DNA from: an uncultured Angelakisella sp.
GTDB taxonomy: Bacteria; Bacillota; Clostridia; Oscillospirales; Ruminococcaceae
Length of the DNA: 16,653 nt
Assembly: GCA_904420255.1 (NCBI GenBank)
Contig: CAJFUT010000146.1
Location: 1-16,653 of the forward strand
Reading direction: 5' to 3'
The notes beneath the pieces are model-generated. The model was not told where the DNA came from and ran no database searches. It saw nothing but the letters and a program-made list of their open reading frames with translations. The number at the start of each line of letters is the position of its first letter. The stretch's first letter is position 1. This document shows positions 5,898-13,743 of this stretch, piece after piece. The translations under genes and the position numbers were made by a program.

Positions 5898-6695
5898 ATG
5901 GATGAGAAAAGAAGGACAGAGGCGGTGGCGGGGCGCAACCCGGTGCTGGAGCTGCTGCGGGCCGGCCGGGAACTGGAATGCGTCTACATACAGGCCGGCC
6001 TGACCGGGGGCTCCCTGGGGAAGATCGCCGCCCTGGCCAGGGAGCGGGGCGTCCCGGTGAAGGAGGCCACCCCCGAGAAGCTGCTGGCCCTTTCCGGCAT
6101 CCGGAGCCACCAGGGGGTGGCGGCGGTGCCGGCGGCGGCGGACTACGCCCGGATGGAGGACATCCTGGAGCGGGCGGGGGAGGAGCCCCTCTTTGTGGTG
6201 CTGGCCGACGGGGTGGAGGACCCCCACAACCTGGGGGCCATCATCCGCACCGCCGAGGCGGCGGGGGCCCACGGGGTCATCATCCCCAAGCGCCGCAGCG
6301 CCGGCCTGACGGCGGCGGCGGTGAAGGCCTCCGCCGGGGCGGCGGCCCACCTGCCGGTGGTGCGGGTGGCCAACCTGGTTTCGGCCATGGAGGAGCTCCG
6401 GGAGCGGCGGAACATCTGGTTCTACTGCGCCGATATGGACGGGGAGAGCTGGTGCGCCGCCGATTACCGGGGCGATATCGGCCTGGTGGTGGGCTCCGAG
6501 GGCTCGGGTGTCAGCCGCCTGGTGAAGGAAAAATGTGATTTTGTGGTTTCCCTGCCCATGGCGGGGAAGGTGAATTCCCTCAATGCCTCGGTGGCGGCGG
6601 GCATTGTGCTGTATGAGATGGCCCGCCAGCGGATGGGGCTGCCGGCCAGGCAGCCGCAGCGGAAGACCATTCCGGGAGGTCATGACATTGCCTGA
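5898..6695 (+). CDS. rlmB: 23S rRNA (guanosine-2251) 2'-O-methyltransferase RlmB (SpoU/TrmH family)
   Basis: This SAM-dependent enzyme of 265 aa methylates the ribose of G2251 in the peptidyl-transferase P loop of 23S rRNA. The N-terminal SpoU substrate-binding domain spans about residues 8-85 (AVAGRNPVLELLRAG) and is followed by the knotted SPOUT domain. Motif 1 is DGVEDPHNLGAIIRTAEAAG from residue 104, motif 2 is VVGSEGSGVSRLV near 196, and motif 3 is SLPMAGKVNSLNASVAAGIV near 218, with the Asn-Ser-Leu-Asn-Ala-Ser signature intact. The start at MDEKRRTEAV matches the family's usual beginning; an in-frame ATG four codons earlier (5886) is an equal alternative, and the ribosome site is weak for both. 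The 3' end overlaps the next gene, suggesting coupled translation. Close SpoU paralogues that act on tRNA or other rRNA sites are the main alternative. Confidence 0.92.
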   Translation: MDEKRRTEAVAGRNPVLELLRAGRELECVYIQAGLTGGSLGKIAALARERGVPVKEATPEKLLALSGIRSHQGVAAVPAAADYARMEDILERAGEEPLFVVLADGVEDPHNLGAIIRTAEAAGAHGVIIPKRRSAGLTAAAVKASAGAAAHLPVVRVANLVSAMEELRERRNIWFYCADMDGESWCAADYRGDIGLVVGSEGSGVSRLVKEKCDFVVSLPMAGKVNSLNASVAAGIVLYEMARQRMGLPARQPQRKTIPGGHDIA

Positions 6696-9111
6696 CAAGA
6701 GATACGATGTGGACGATATCCTCCGGGAAATCCGGGCGAAGCAGGGCGGGGAGGCCCCCAAGCCCAAGCCCGCAGCCCCGGCCATGAGCCGGGAGGACAG
6801 GGAACTGCTGAACCGGGCCCTGGAGCACGGCAAAGGGAGCGCCTTCGGCCAGTGGGAGGAGGTATCCGCGCCTCCGGCCCCCAAGGAGCCCCCGGCCCAG
6901 GAGCCGGAGTACTTCCCCGAGGTGAAGCTGGAGCTGCCCCGGGAGGAGCCGGCCCAGGTCCCCTCCCTGGACCAGCTCTGGCAGGAGGAGGACACCGTCC
7001 CCGTCCGCCGGCAGGCCGCCCGTGAGGCGGCCCCCCGGGAGAGGCGGGAGGCCGGGAAGCGGGAGGAGCCCTCCGCCGCCAAGGCGGCCTCCCCTGAAGC
7101 GGCGCCCCTGTGGGAGGAGGAGCCGCCCCGGAAGGCTCCCGCGGCGGGCCGTTCCGGCTCCCGCCGGAACGCCGCTGCCGCCGCCCGGATCATCACCGGA
7201 ACCGCCGGGGAGGATGATTTCGAGGAGCAGGTGATCCAAAAGGCCCGGAGTGCCGCCCGGCAGGAGGAACGGGAGGAAGCCGCCTCCCGGCCCGGGCGGG
7301 CACGGGGGGAGGAGGACGCCCCCCGGAGCCGTTCCCGCCGCCGCGCTGTGGAGGAGGGGGAGGAAGCCGCTCCCCGGCCCAGGCGGCAGCCCCCCGAGGA
7401 GGAGGGCCGGCGGGGCCGGGCCCCCCGGATCGCCGCCCAGCTCCAGGGGATGAAGACCAGCCTGGTGATCCGGCTGGTGGTGAACCTCATCTGCGCCCTG
7501 GGGGCGGTCTACCTGACCCTGGCCCCCCAGATGGACCTGCCCATCCCGGATTTCTTCCTGGACAGGCCCAATGTCTACCTCTGGGTGGGGGTGGCGCTGG
7601 TGGCCCTTTCCGCCCTGGTTTCGGGCAACACCGTGGGGGGCGGGATGATCTCCCTCTTCTGCCTGCGGCCCAACAATGACAGCTACAGCGCCATCGGGGT
7701 GTTCGCCTGCCTGGTCCAGGGCTCCTATATGGCCATGCGCCCCGAGATGATGGAGAACTATTCCGCCAACCTTTACCTGCCCATGGCGGCCCTGCTGCTG
7801 CTTTTCAACACCATCGGCAAGCTGATCCTCCGGGGCAGGGTGGCCAGGAGCTACCGCTTCATCGCCCAGGAGGGGGCCAAGCACACCGCCGCCGTCATCG
7901 AGGACCGGGACCTGGCCCGGCGGCTGGGCTCCGGCCTCATCGAGGACGAGCCGGAGATCGCCTACTTCACCAACGCCAGCGGGGTTTCCGCCTTCCTGGA
8001 CCAGGCCTTCTCCGAGAGCAAGGCGGAGGATGTTTCCAAGGTCATCGCCCCCATGACCGCCGTGGCCGCCCTGGTGATGGCCGCCATCTCCTACCCCTTC
8101 CACCAGGACGTTTTCACCTCGGCCTGCGTCTTTACCGGGGCCCTCTGCATCACCGCCCCCATCGCGGGGGTCATCTCCGCCAACCTCCCCCTCACCATGG
8201 TGAACCGCCGCCTGGACCGCTGGGGGGCCACCCTCTGCGGCTATTCCACCGTGGAGCAGTTCGCCAACGTCAACGGGGTGGTGCTCCGCTGCTCCGACCT
8301 GTTCCCGCCCCAGAGCGTCACCCTCCAGACCATCCGGCCCTTCAACCGCACCCCCATGGACGAGGTGATCCTGGACGCCGCCAGCGTCCTCAGCCGCTGC
8401 GACAGCACCCTCACCCAGATTTTCAGCGAGATGGTTTCCGGCCCCGGCATCCTCCGGGATGTGGACGGCCTCACCTATGAGGACGGCATGGGCATCTCCG
8501 CCTGGGTCAGCGGCCGCCGGGTCCTCATCGGCAACCGGGAACTGATGAAGGCCCACGGGGTGGCCATCCCCCCCAGGGAATACGAGGAGCAGTACGGCAG
8601 GGGCAAGCAGCTCCTCTACCTTTCCAATTCCGGCCAGGCGGCGGCCATGTACGTCCTCTCCTACAAGGGGGACAAGCAGATGCGCCGCAGCCTGGAGCTG
8701 CTGGCCGACCGGGACATCGCCGTCTGCGTCTATTCCACCGACCCCAACGTCACCGCCCAGCAGATCAGCCAGGTCTACGGCTTCCCCCGGGAGCTGGTGA
8801 AGATCATCCCCGCCGCCCTCCACCGGGAGATGGACCGCTACCTGGACCCCCAGGCCAAGGCCCGGGCCAGCGTGGTCCACACCGGCGCCCCGGCCTCCTA
8901 TGTCCGGGCGGTGGCGGCGGCCCGGAGCTGCGACGGCGTCCTGACGGTGGAAACCGCCCTCATCCTCCTTTCGGTGGTGGTGGGCTTCGCCCTGGTGACC
9001 TTCTTCGCCTTCACCGGCAGCATGGAGGCCCTCACCTGGGTGACCATCGCGGCTTACCAGGGCTTCTGGGCCGTGGTGCAGCTGCTGGTGGCGCTGCTGA
9101 AGCGGTCCTAG
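6682..9111 (+). CDS. Degenerate P-type ATPase-like membrane protein with long charged N-terminal tail
   Basis: This encodes 809 aa. Residues 1-255 are a disordered, Pro/Glu/Arg-rich cytoplasmic tail opening with a compact helix-like peptide, RYDVDDILREIRAKQ. From residue 257 the layout follows a P1B-type ATPase: hydrophobic segments near 260-282, 297-319, 334-356 and 362-384, a soluble domain, segments near 455-475 and 477-505, a large cytoplasmic domain, and segments near 755-778 and 783-805. The remnant is clear (SESKAEDVSKVIAPMTAV; nucleotide-domain DGMGISAWVSGRRVLIGNRE), but the motifs needed for pumping are gone. CPC is ITAPIA, the DKTGT phosphorylation loop is replaced by RCSDLFPP around Asp539, and GDGxNDxP is replaced by HTGAPASY. 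Transport activity is therefore unlikely. It overlaps rlmB by 14 bases. GGGAGGT lies only two or three bases before the ATG, so the TTG at 6688 may be the true start. Confidence 0.85.
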   Translation: MTLPDKRYDVDDILREIRAKQGGEAPKPKPAAPAMSREDRELLNRALEHGKGSAFGQWEEVSAPPAPKEPPAQEPEYFPEVKLELPREEPAQVPSLDQLWQEEDTVPVRRQAAREAAPRERREAGKREEPSAAKAASPEAAPLWEEEPPRKAPAAGRSGSRRNAAAAARIITGTAGEDDFEEQVIQKARSAARQEEREEAASRPGRARGEEDAPRSRSRRRAVEEGEEAAPRPRRQPPEEEGRRGRAPRIAAQLQGMKTSLVIRLVVNLICALGAVYLTLAPQMDLPIPDFFLDRPNVYLWVGVALVALSALVSGNTVGGGMISLFCLRPNNDSYSAIGVFACLVQGSYMAMRPEMMENYSANLYLPMAALLLLFNTIGKLILRGRVARSYRFIAQEGAKHTAAVIEDRDLARRLGSGLIEDEPEIAYFTNASGVSAFLDQAFSESKAEDVSKVIAPMTAVAALVMAAISYPFHQDVFTSACVFTGALCITAPIAGVISANLPLTMVNRRLDRWGATLCGYSTVEQFANVNGVVLRCSDLFPPQSVTLQTIRPFNRTPMDEVILDAASVLSRCDSTLTQIFSEMVSGPGILRDVDGLTYEDGMGISAWVSGRRVLIGNRELMKAHGVAIPPREYEEQYGRGKQLLYLSNSGQAAAMYVLSYKGDKQMRRSLELLADRDIAVCVYSTDPNVTAQQISQVYGFPRELVKIIPAALHREMDRYLDPQAKARASVVHTGAPASYVRAVAAARSCDGVLTVETALILLSVVVGFALVTFFAFTGSMEALTWVTIAAYQGFWAVVQLLVALLKRS

Positions 9112-9143
9112 GGCGGGGAAGGCCCCTCAAAAGAAAACTCACG

Positions 9144-9180
9144 AGGCCCGGCGGGAGGTTCCATCCCCGCCGGGCCTTTT
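9144..9180 (+). terminator. Terminator after the ATPase-like gene
   Basis: A perfect 12-bp stem pairs aggcccggcggg (9144-9155) with cccgccgggcct (9166-9177) over a 10-nt loop and ends in TTTT. It lies 32 bases after the stop codon. Confidence 0.9.
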
Positions 9181-9228
9181 GCCGCCCCGGAGGGCGGGGG
9201 TAAAAGAAGATTCCCCACAGCCTTGCTT

Positions 9229-9240
9229 TTTTGTACAAAA
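9229..9240. promoter_or_regulatory. 12-bp palindrome upstream of the EF-G2 promoter
   Basis: TTTTGTACAAAA is a perfect palindrome about 52 bases upstream of the -35 in the 340-base gap before the EF-G-like gene. It could be an operator. Its A/T composition makes chance occurrence quite possible. Confidence 0.3.
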
Positions 9241-9291
9241 TTTTCCAGGTGAATTTGGCGAGGGAAAGGGCCGGTTTGCCCCAAGAAGTGG

Positions 9292-9320
9292 TTGCCTTCG
9301 GCTTTTGTATTATGTATAAT
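9292..9320 (+). promoter_or_regulatory. Strong promoter of the EF-G-like gene
   Basis: TTGCCT (9292-9297), a 17-base spacer and a perfect TATAAT (9315-9320). The stem TGTGC/GCACA (9321-9334) sits at the expected transcription start, and the leader runs about 125 bases to the start codon. Confidence 0.9.
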
Positions 9321-9375
9321 TGTGCTAAGGCACAAGATTTAAAATCGTCATTTTGTGTCAAAATCGCTTAGAAGA

Positions 9376-9394
9376 CGGGCTTTGCCCGGTTTTT
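9376..9394 (+). promoter_or_regulatory. Leader hairpin with U-tract, possible attenuator
   Basis: The stem cgggc/gcccg (9376-9380 with 9384-9388, 3-nt loop) is followed by GTTTTT (9389-9394). It lies inside the transcribed leader of the EF-G-like gene, about 60 bases before its start. The stem is short, so premature termination would be partial at best. Confidence 0.4.
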
Positions 9395-9451
9395 CCCACT
9401 GCGATTGAAAAAAACACCCACATTGGGGGAAAAGAAAGGGGCGAGCCATAC

Positions 9452-11539
9452 TTGAAACAGTATATGGCGGACAAGATCAGAAATGTTGCGATCGCCGGTC
9501 ACGGCGGGTGCGGAAAGACCTCCCTGGCGGAGGCCATGCTGTTCCGCGCCGGAGCCACCGACCGGCTGGGAAAGACCGCCGACGGCAACACCGTCTGCGA
9601 CTGCGACCCGGAGGAGATCAAGCGGAAGGTATCGGTGTCCTCTGCGGTGGCCCCTTTGGAGTGGAAGGATAACAAGATCAACCTCATCGACTGCCCCGGG
9701 CTGTTCGACTTCGCCGCCGGGGTCAGCGAGGGGATCCGGGCCGCGGAGAGCGTCCTGATTGTGGTGTCCGCCAAGTCCGGCGTCAATGTGGGGACCGAGA
9801 AGGCCTACAAGCTGGCCACCGAGATGGGGAAGGCCAAGCTCTTTTACATCAACAAGATGGACACCGAAAACGCCGACTTCCACAAGGTGATGGAGGGGCT
9901 TCACGCCGCCTTCGGCACCAGCGCCTGCCCCATGGTGGTACCTTATGTGGAGAACCATAAGGTGGTCTGCTATATCGACCTGCTGGACGACCGGGCCTTT
10001 TCCTACGCCGCCGACGGCAGCAAGACCAACGTGGAGGTCCCCGCCGGGGCCGCCGGGATGGTCAACGCCCTGAAGGACGACATCAAGGAGGCGGTGGCCG
10101 AAACCTCCGAGGAACTGATGGATAAATTCTTCTCCGGGGAGGAGTTCACCCAGGAGGAGATCCACAAGGGCCTGCTCCAGGGCGTCCGGGAGGGGACCAT
10201 CGCCCCGGTGTTCTGCGGCTCCGCCCTCACCACCGAGGCCATCAACCCCCTCCTCAACGCCATCGTCACCATCCTCCCCTCCGCCGCCGACAACGCCGGC
10301 GAGCAGGCGAAGACCCCCGGCGGCGAGGACCTTTATGTGGACTGCAGCGCCGCCGACCCCCTGGCCGCCTTTGTCTTCAAGACGGTGGCCGACCCCTTCG
10401 TGGGCAAGATGTCCTACGTCAAGGTGGTGGCCGGGAAGCTCACCTCCTCCTCCAACCCCACCAACGTCCGGGCCGGCGTGCCGGAGAAGATGGGCAAGCT
10501 GGTCACCGTCCGGGGCAAGAAGCAGGAGGATACCGACGCCATTGTGGCCGGGGACATCGGGGTGGTCTGCAAGCTCTCCGAGGCGGTCACCGGGGATTCC
10601 CTCTGCGACCCCAAGCGGCTGGTGGTCTTTGAGAAGGCCCCCTTCCCCAAGCCCACCCTCACCATGGCCATCCAGCTCAAGGGCAAGGGGGACGAGGGCA
10701 AGATCGCCCAGGCCCTCCTGCGCCTCATGGAGGAGGACCCGGCCATCAGCTTTGAAAACAATGTGGAAACCCGCCAGCAGCTCCTCTCCGGCCTGGGCGA
10801 GCAGCACCTGGACGTCATCGCCAGCAAGCTGAAGAACAAATTCGGCATCGAGATCGCTCTCTCCAAGCCCCGGGTGGCCTACCGCGAAACCATCCGCAAG
10901 AAGGTGAAGGTCCAGGGCCGCCACAAGAAGCAGTCCGGCGGCCACGGCCAGTTCGGCGACGTCTGGATCGAGTTCGAGCCCTGCGACAGCGACGGCCTGG
11001 TCTTTGAGGAGAACGTCTTCGGCGGCGCGGTGCCCAAGAACTTCTTCCCCGCCGTGGAGAAGGGGCTCCAGGACTGCGTCAAGCACGGCACCATCGCCGG
11101 GTACCCGGTGGTGGGGCTGAAGGCCACCCTGGTGGACGGTTCCTACCACCCGGTGGATTCCTCGGAAATGGCCTTTAAGACCGCCGCCTCCCTGGCCTAC
11201 AAGGCGGGCCTGCCCATGGCCAGCCCCGTCCTGCTGGAACCCATCTGCAACCTGAAGGTGCAGGTGCCGGATTCCAACACCGGCGACATCATCGGCGAGC
11301 TGAACAAGCGCCGGGGCCGGGTGCTGGGGATGAACCCCATCGGCGGCGGGATGCAGGAGGTGGAGGCCGAGGTGCCCCAGAGCGAGATGCACGATTTCTC
11401 CATCGTGCTGCGCTCCATCACCCAGGGCCGGGGGGACTTCACCCTCACCTTCGCCCGGTACGAGCAGCTTCCCCAGAACCTGGAGGCCGCCGTCATCGAG
11501 GAGGCCAAGGCCCTGCGGGGGGATTCCGCCGAGAACTGA
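9452..11539 (+). CDS. Elongation factor G-like GTPase, EF-G2 type
   Basis: This translational GTPase of 695 aa has the whole EF-G domain order: GTPase domain (about 8-280), domain II, domain III, domain IV (GRHKKQSGGHGQFGDVWIEF) and the C-terminal EFG_C fold. The P-loop is GHGGCGKTS (16-24), G3 is DCPGLFDF (80-87), G4 is NKMD (134-137), and CGSAL is the G5-like element. Canonical EF-G has AHIDAGKTT and DTPGHVDF. The missing catalytic His at the G3 position marks this as the paralogous EF-G2 group, whose exact job in translation is unsettled. The start chosen is TTG at 9452, giving MKQYMADKIRNVAIAGH: it restores the MK-x-Y opening common in this group and has AAAGGGG about ten bases upstream, whereas the ATG four codons later has no ribosome site. 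It has its own strong promoter and terminator. The main translocase EF-G is presumably encoded elsewhere. Confidence 0.9.
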   Translation: MKQYMADKIRNVAIAGHGGCGKTSLAEAMLFRAGATDRLGKTADGNTVCDCDPEEIKRKVSVSSAVAPLEWKDNKINLIDCPGLFDFAAGVSEGIRAAESVLIVVSAKSGVNVGTEKAYKLATEMGKAKLFYINKMDTENADFHKVMEGLHAAFGTSACPMVVPYVENHKVVCYIDLLDDRAFSYAADGSKTNVEVPAGAAGMVNALKDDIKEAVAETSEELMDKFFSGEEFTQEEIHKGLLQGVREGTIAPVFCGSALTTEAINPLLNAIVTILPSAADNAGEQAKTPGGEDLYVDCSAADPLAAFVFKTVADPFVGKMSYVKVVAGKLTSSSNPTNVRAGVPEKMGKLVTVRGKKQEDTDAIVAGDIGVVCKLSEAVTGDSLCDPKRLVVFEKAPFPKPTLTMAIQLKGKGDEGKIAQALLRLMEEDPAISFENNVETRQQLLSGLGEQHLDVIASKLKNKFGIEIALSKPRVAYRETIRKKVKVQGRHKKQSGGHGQFGDVWIEFEPCDSDGLVFEENVFGGAVPKNFFPAVEKGLQDCVKHGTIAGYPVVGLKATLVDGSYHPVDSSEMAFKTAASLAYKAGLPMASPVLLEPICNLKVQVPDSNTGDIIGELNKRRGRVLGMNPIGGGMQEVEAEVPQSEMHDFSIVLRSITQGRGDFTLTFARYEQLPQNLEAAVIEEAKALRGDSAEN

Positions 11540-11563
11540 CAGCACATCGCGAAAAATTCCATG

Positions 11564-11596
11564 GGCCGCGGGCGGGCTTTCCGTCCGCGGCCTTTT
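11564..11596 (+). terminator. Terminator of the EF-G-like gene
   Basis: A 10-bp stem (11564-11573 with 11583-11592, one G-U pair, 9-nt loop) is followed by TTTT, 24 bases after the stop codon. Confidence 0.85.
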
Positions 11597-11845
11597 CTGC
11601 CGCGCGGGGCTGTCCGAGGCGCCGCCCATTTTGCAGGGGCTCTGCGGAAAACGCCCAAAAAGAGGGGGCAAACCGGGGCGGAACTGTCTGTTTTGTGGAA
11701 TCTTTCCCCAAACCCCCGGAAAGGAGGGGGGGCCCCCTTGCGCCGGCCGGGCAAATAGGGGAAAATATCTCTTTACAAAGAATTTACATTCAAAAAGGCG
11801 GGGGCCCCGGCGGGGCCTTCCGCCGGAGGAAAGGATGCGGATCCC
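11597..11845 (+). promoter_or_regulatory. Leader region of the MATE gene with mutually exclusive hairpins
   Basis: Together with the preceding terminator, this is a gap of about 306 bases without a gene. No convincing promoter was found; TTGCGC then GAAAAT 17 bases later, ending near 11766, is a weak candidate. Close to the gene, ggcccc/ggggcc (11803-11808 with 11812-11817) competes with ccggcgg/ccgccgg (11807-11813 with 11820-11826). The second stem's 3' arm runs into the purine-rich ribosome site GGAGGAAAGGA, so folding could influence translation. Confidence 0.35.
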
Positions 11846-13171
11846 ATGTTTTCGGCAAAGGACCTGCGGCGGCTGATCCTGCCCCTGGTGGTGGAGCAGC
11901 TCCTGCTGGTGACGGTGGGGATGGCGGACACGGTGATGGTGTCCAGCGTGGGGCAGGAGGCGGTTTCGTCCATCTCCCTGGTGGACGCCATCAACCTGCT
12001 CCTCATCAACGTCTTTTCGGCCCTGGGCACCGGCGGCGCCATCGTCACCGCCCAGTACCTGGGGCGGAACGACGAGGAAAACGCCAGCGCCGCTGCGAAG
12101 CAGCTGGTCTATGTGGTGGCGGCGGGCTCCAGCCTGGTGGCGGTGGTCTGCCTGCTTTTCAACGGCGGCATCCTCCGGCTCCTCTTCGGGGCGGTGGAGC
12201 CGGCGGTGATGGAGGGGGCCCAGACCTATTTTTACATAACCGCCCTCTCCTACCCCTTCATCGGGGTCTACAACGCCGGGGCGGCGGTGTTCCGGGCCAT
12301 GGGGAATTCCCGGGTGTCCATGGCCTGCTCCTTTCTGATGAACCTCATCAACATCGGCGGCAACGCCATCCTCATCTACGGCGTGGGCATGGGGGTGGCC
12401 GGGGCGGCCATCCCCACCCTCCTTTCCCGGGCGGCCGCCGCGGTGGTGATCATCCACCTCCTCTGCAAGGGCGGCGGCAGGGTCCAGGTCCGGGAGCTGT
12501 GGAAGCCGGAGTACCATCCCGCCATGGTCCGGGGCATCCTCCGGGTGGGGGTCCCCAACGGCCTGGAAAACGGGATGTTCCAGATCGGCAAGGTGCTGGT
12601 CCAGGGGCTGGTGGCTTCCCTGGGCACCGCCGCCATCGCCGCCAACGCCATGGCCAACAATGTCTCCACCTTCCCCCACATTTCCGGCAGCGCCGTGGGC
12701 CTTGCCCTGGTGACGGTGGTGGGCCAGTGCGTGGGGGCGGGGGAGTTCCAGCAGGCCCGGAAATACATCGCCCGCCTCACCGGCCTGGTTTACCTTTCCA
12801 TGGGCCTTCTGGAGGTGTGTCTGGGCTTCGCGGCGGGGCCCCTGGTGGGGCTTTTCGGCCTGCCGGCGGAAACCACCCGGATGGCGGTGGAGCTGATCCA
12901 GGTCTTTGTCGTCTTCGCCATTATCTTCTGGCCCGCCGCCTTTGTCATCCCCAACGGCCTGCGGGCCGCCGGGGACGTCCGGTTCACCATGCTCACCTCC
13001 ACCCTCTCCATGTGGATCTTCCGCATCGGGTGCAGCTTCCTCCTCTGCCGCCAGTTCGGCATGGGGGTCATGGGGGTCTGGCTGGCCATGTATATCGACT
13101 GGATTTTCCGCGCCGCCGCCTTTGTGTGGCGGTTCCTCAGCGGGCGCTGGAAAAACCGCCAGGTGGTCTGA
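11846..13171 (+). CDS. MATE-family multidrug/toxin efflux transporter
   Basis: This inner-membrane antiporter of 441 aa would export cationic compounds in exchange for Na+ or H+. Twelve hydrophobic segments form two related halves (about residues 8-200 and 225-430), the usual MATE topology and length. Family signatures include the opening ILPLVVEQLLLVTVGMADTV, then GTGGAIVTAQYLGR, NVFSALGTG, and in the second half IAANAMANNVSTFPHISGSA with VVGQCVGAGE. There is no signal peptide. The start ATG has AAAGGA ten bases upstream. It is flanked by a terminator before it and by an inverted repeat after it, so it is probably its own unit. The substrate cannot be read from sequence. A lipid or polysaccharide flippase of the same superfamily is less likely. 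Confidence 0.93.
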   Translation: MFSAKDLRRLILPLVVEQLLLVTVGMADTVMVSSVGQEAVSSISLVDAINLLLINVFSALGTGGAIVTAQYLGRNDEENASAAAKQLVYVVAAGSSLVAVVCLLFNGGILRLLFGAVEPAVMEGAQTYFYITALSYPFIGVYNAGAAVFRAMGNSRVSMACSFLMNLINIGGNAILIYGVGMGVAGAAIPTLLSRAAAAVVIIHLLCKGGGRVQVRELWKPEYHPAMVRGILRVGVPNGLENGMFQIGKVLVQGLVASLGTAAIAANAMANNVSTFPHISGSAVGLALVTVVGQCVGAGEFQQARKYIARLTGLVYLSMGLLEVCLGFAAGPLVGLFGLPAETTRMAVELIQVFVVFAIIFWPAAFVIPNGLRAAGDVRFTMLTSTLSMWIFRIGCSFLLCRQFGMGVMGVWLAMYIDWIFRAAAFVWRFLSGRWKNRQVV

Positions 13172-13197
13172 TCCCCCTGCCCCCGGTGCTAAGGCGG

Positions 13198-13227
13198 GGC
13201 TTCCCGGCATAACAATATAGGGAAGCC
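13198..13227. repeat. Inverted repeat between the MATE gene and the DUF4830-like gene
   Basis: A perfect 8-bp repeat pairs ggcttccc (13198-13205) with gggaagcc (13220-13227) around a 14-base A/T-rich loop. No U-tract follows. It could be a weak terminator for the transporter or an operator for the next gene, and it lies where a promoter for that gene would be expected. Confidence 0.4.
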
Positions 13228-13258
13228 ACGGTTGATGGGGCGCGAAGGGGGAAGAGAG

Positions 13259-13741
13259 ATGATCACCATTGCGGTGCGGGTGAAGCGGAAGAATCTTTTG
13301 GCGGTGCTGGCGGCGGCGGTGCTTGTCATGGCCGGCGCCGTCATCTGGAGCGGGACCCCCGCCGCGGCCCAGGTGTTCTGGCGGAAGACCTCCGAGGTGA
13401 AGTGCGCCACGGCGGCGGAGGGGGCGGCCTGGCTCCGGGAACAGGGCTGGGAGGTGGACCCCCAGCCTACCGGGGAGCTGGAGGTGGTGATCCCGGCGGA
13501 GTTCGACGGGGTCTACGAAAGCTACAACGACATCCAGAAGTCCCAGGGCTTCGACCTGTCCCGGTACAAGGGGGAAACCGCCGTGAAATATACCTTCCTG
13601 GTGAAGAATTATCCCCAGGAAACGGACGGGGTGGCGGCCAACCTCCTGGTCCACGACGGGAAGCTCATCGCGGCGGACCTGAGCAGCCTGGAGCTGGGCG
13701 GGTTCCTCAAGGCGGTGAAAAGCCCGGACCCGCAGAAATGA
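13259..13741 (+). CDS. Membrane-anchored DUF4830-like protein, function unknown
   Basis: This encodes 160 aa. A short basic N terminus (VRVKRKN) leads into one hydrophobic segment at about 15-38, a signal anchor or signal peptide. Residues of about 52-153 resemble DUF4830 of Firmicutes: a helical AAWLREQGWEVDP block, VVIPAEFDGVYESYNDIQKS, FDLSRYKGE, then YTFLVKNYP, VAANLLVHDGKLIAADLSS and a closing GGF. The domain should lie outside the membrane. The ATG follows a GGGGGAAGAGAG purine tract; an upstream TTG/ATG pair at 13232-13237 is less well placed. It is 87 bases after the MATE gene and followed by its own terminator. The domain family has no established function that I know of, and the family name is from memory of its pattern. 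Confidence 0.8.
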   Translation: MITIAVRVKRKNLLAVLAAAVLVMAGAVIWSGTPAAAQVFWRKTSEVKCATAAEGAAWLREQGWEVDPQPTGELEVVIPAEFDGVYESYNDIQKSQGFDLSRYKGETAVKYTFLVKNYPQETDGVAANLLVHDGKLIAADLSSLELGGFLKAVKSPDPQK

Positions 13742-13743
13742 CC

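Noticed and set aside
4940..5938. N-terminal extension of the glycosylase frame through the divergent gap
   Set aside because: The frame stays open, but it would cross two promoters, the repeats and the small plus-strand gene. The protein match begins only at the ATG at 4939.
6580..8880. A 766-codon open frame on the minus strand
   Set aside because: It is antisense to the ATPase-like gene, of low-complexity Gly/Asp/His composition, with no ribosome site or promoter. It is a GC artefact.
9353..9451. Longer N terminus for the EF-G-like protein from the ATG at 9353
   Set aside because: It would translate through the U-tract hairpin, has no ribosome site, and adds 33 residues unlike the family. 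The TTG at 9452 restores the usual N terminus.
9368..13654. A 1428-codon open frame on the minus strand
   Set aside because: It is antisense to the clearly identified EF-G-like, MATE and DUF4830-like genes. Its translation is Gly/His/Pro/Val-rich with no domain. High GC with C/G-ending codons leaves the complementary frame free of stops.
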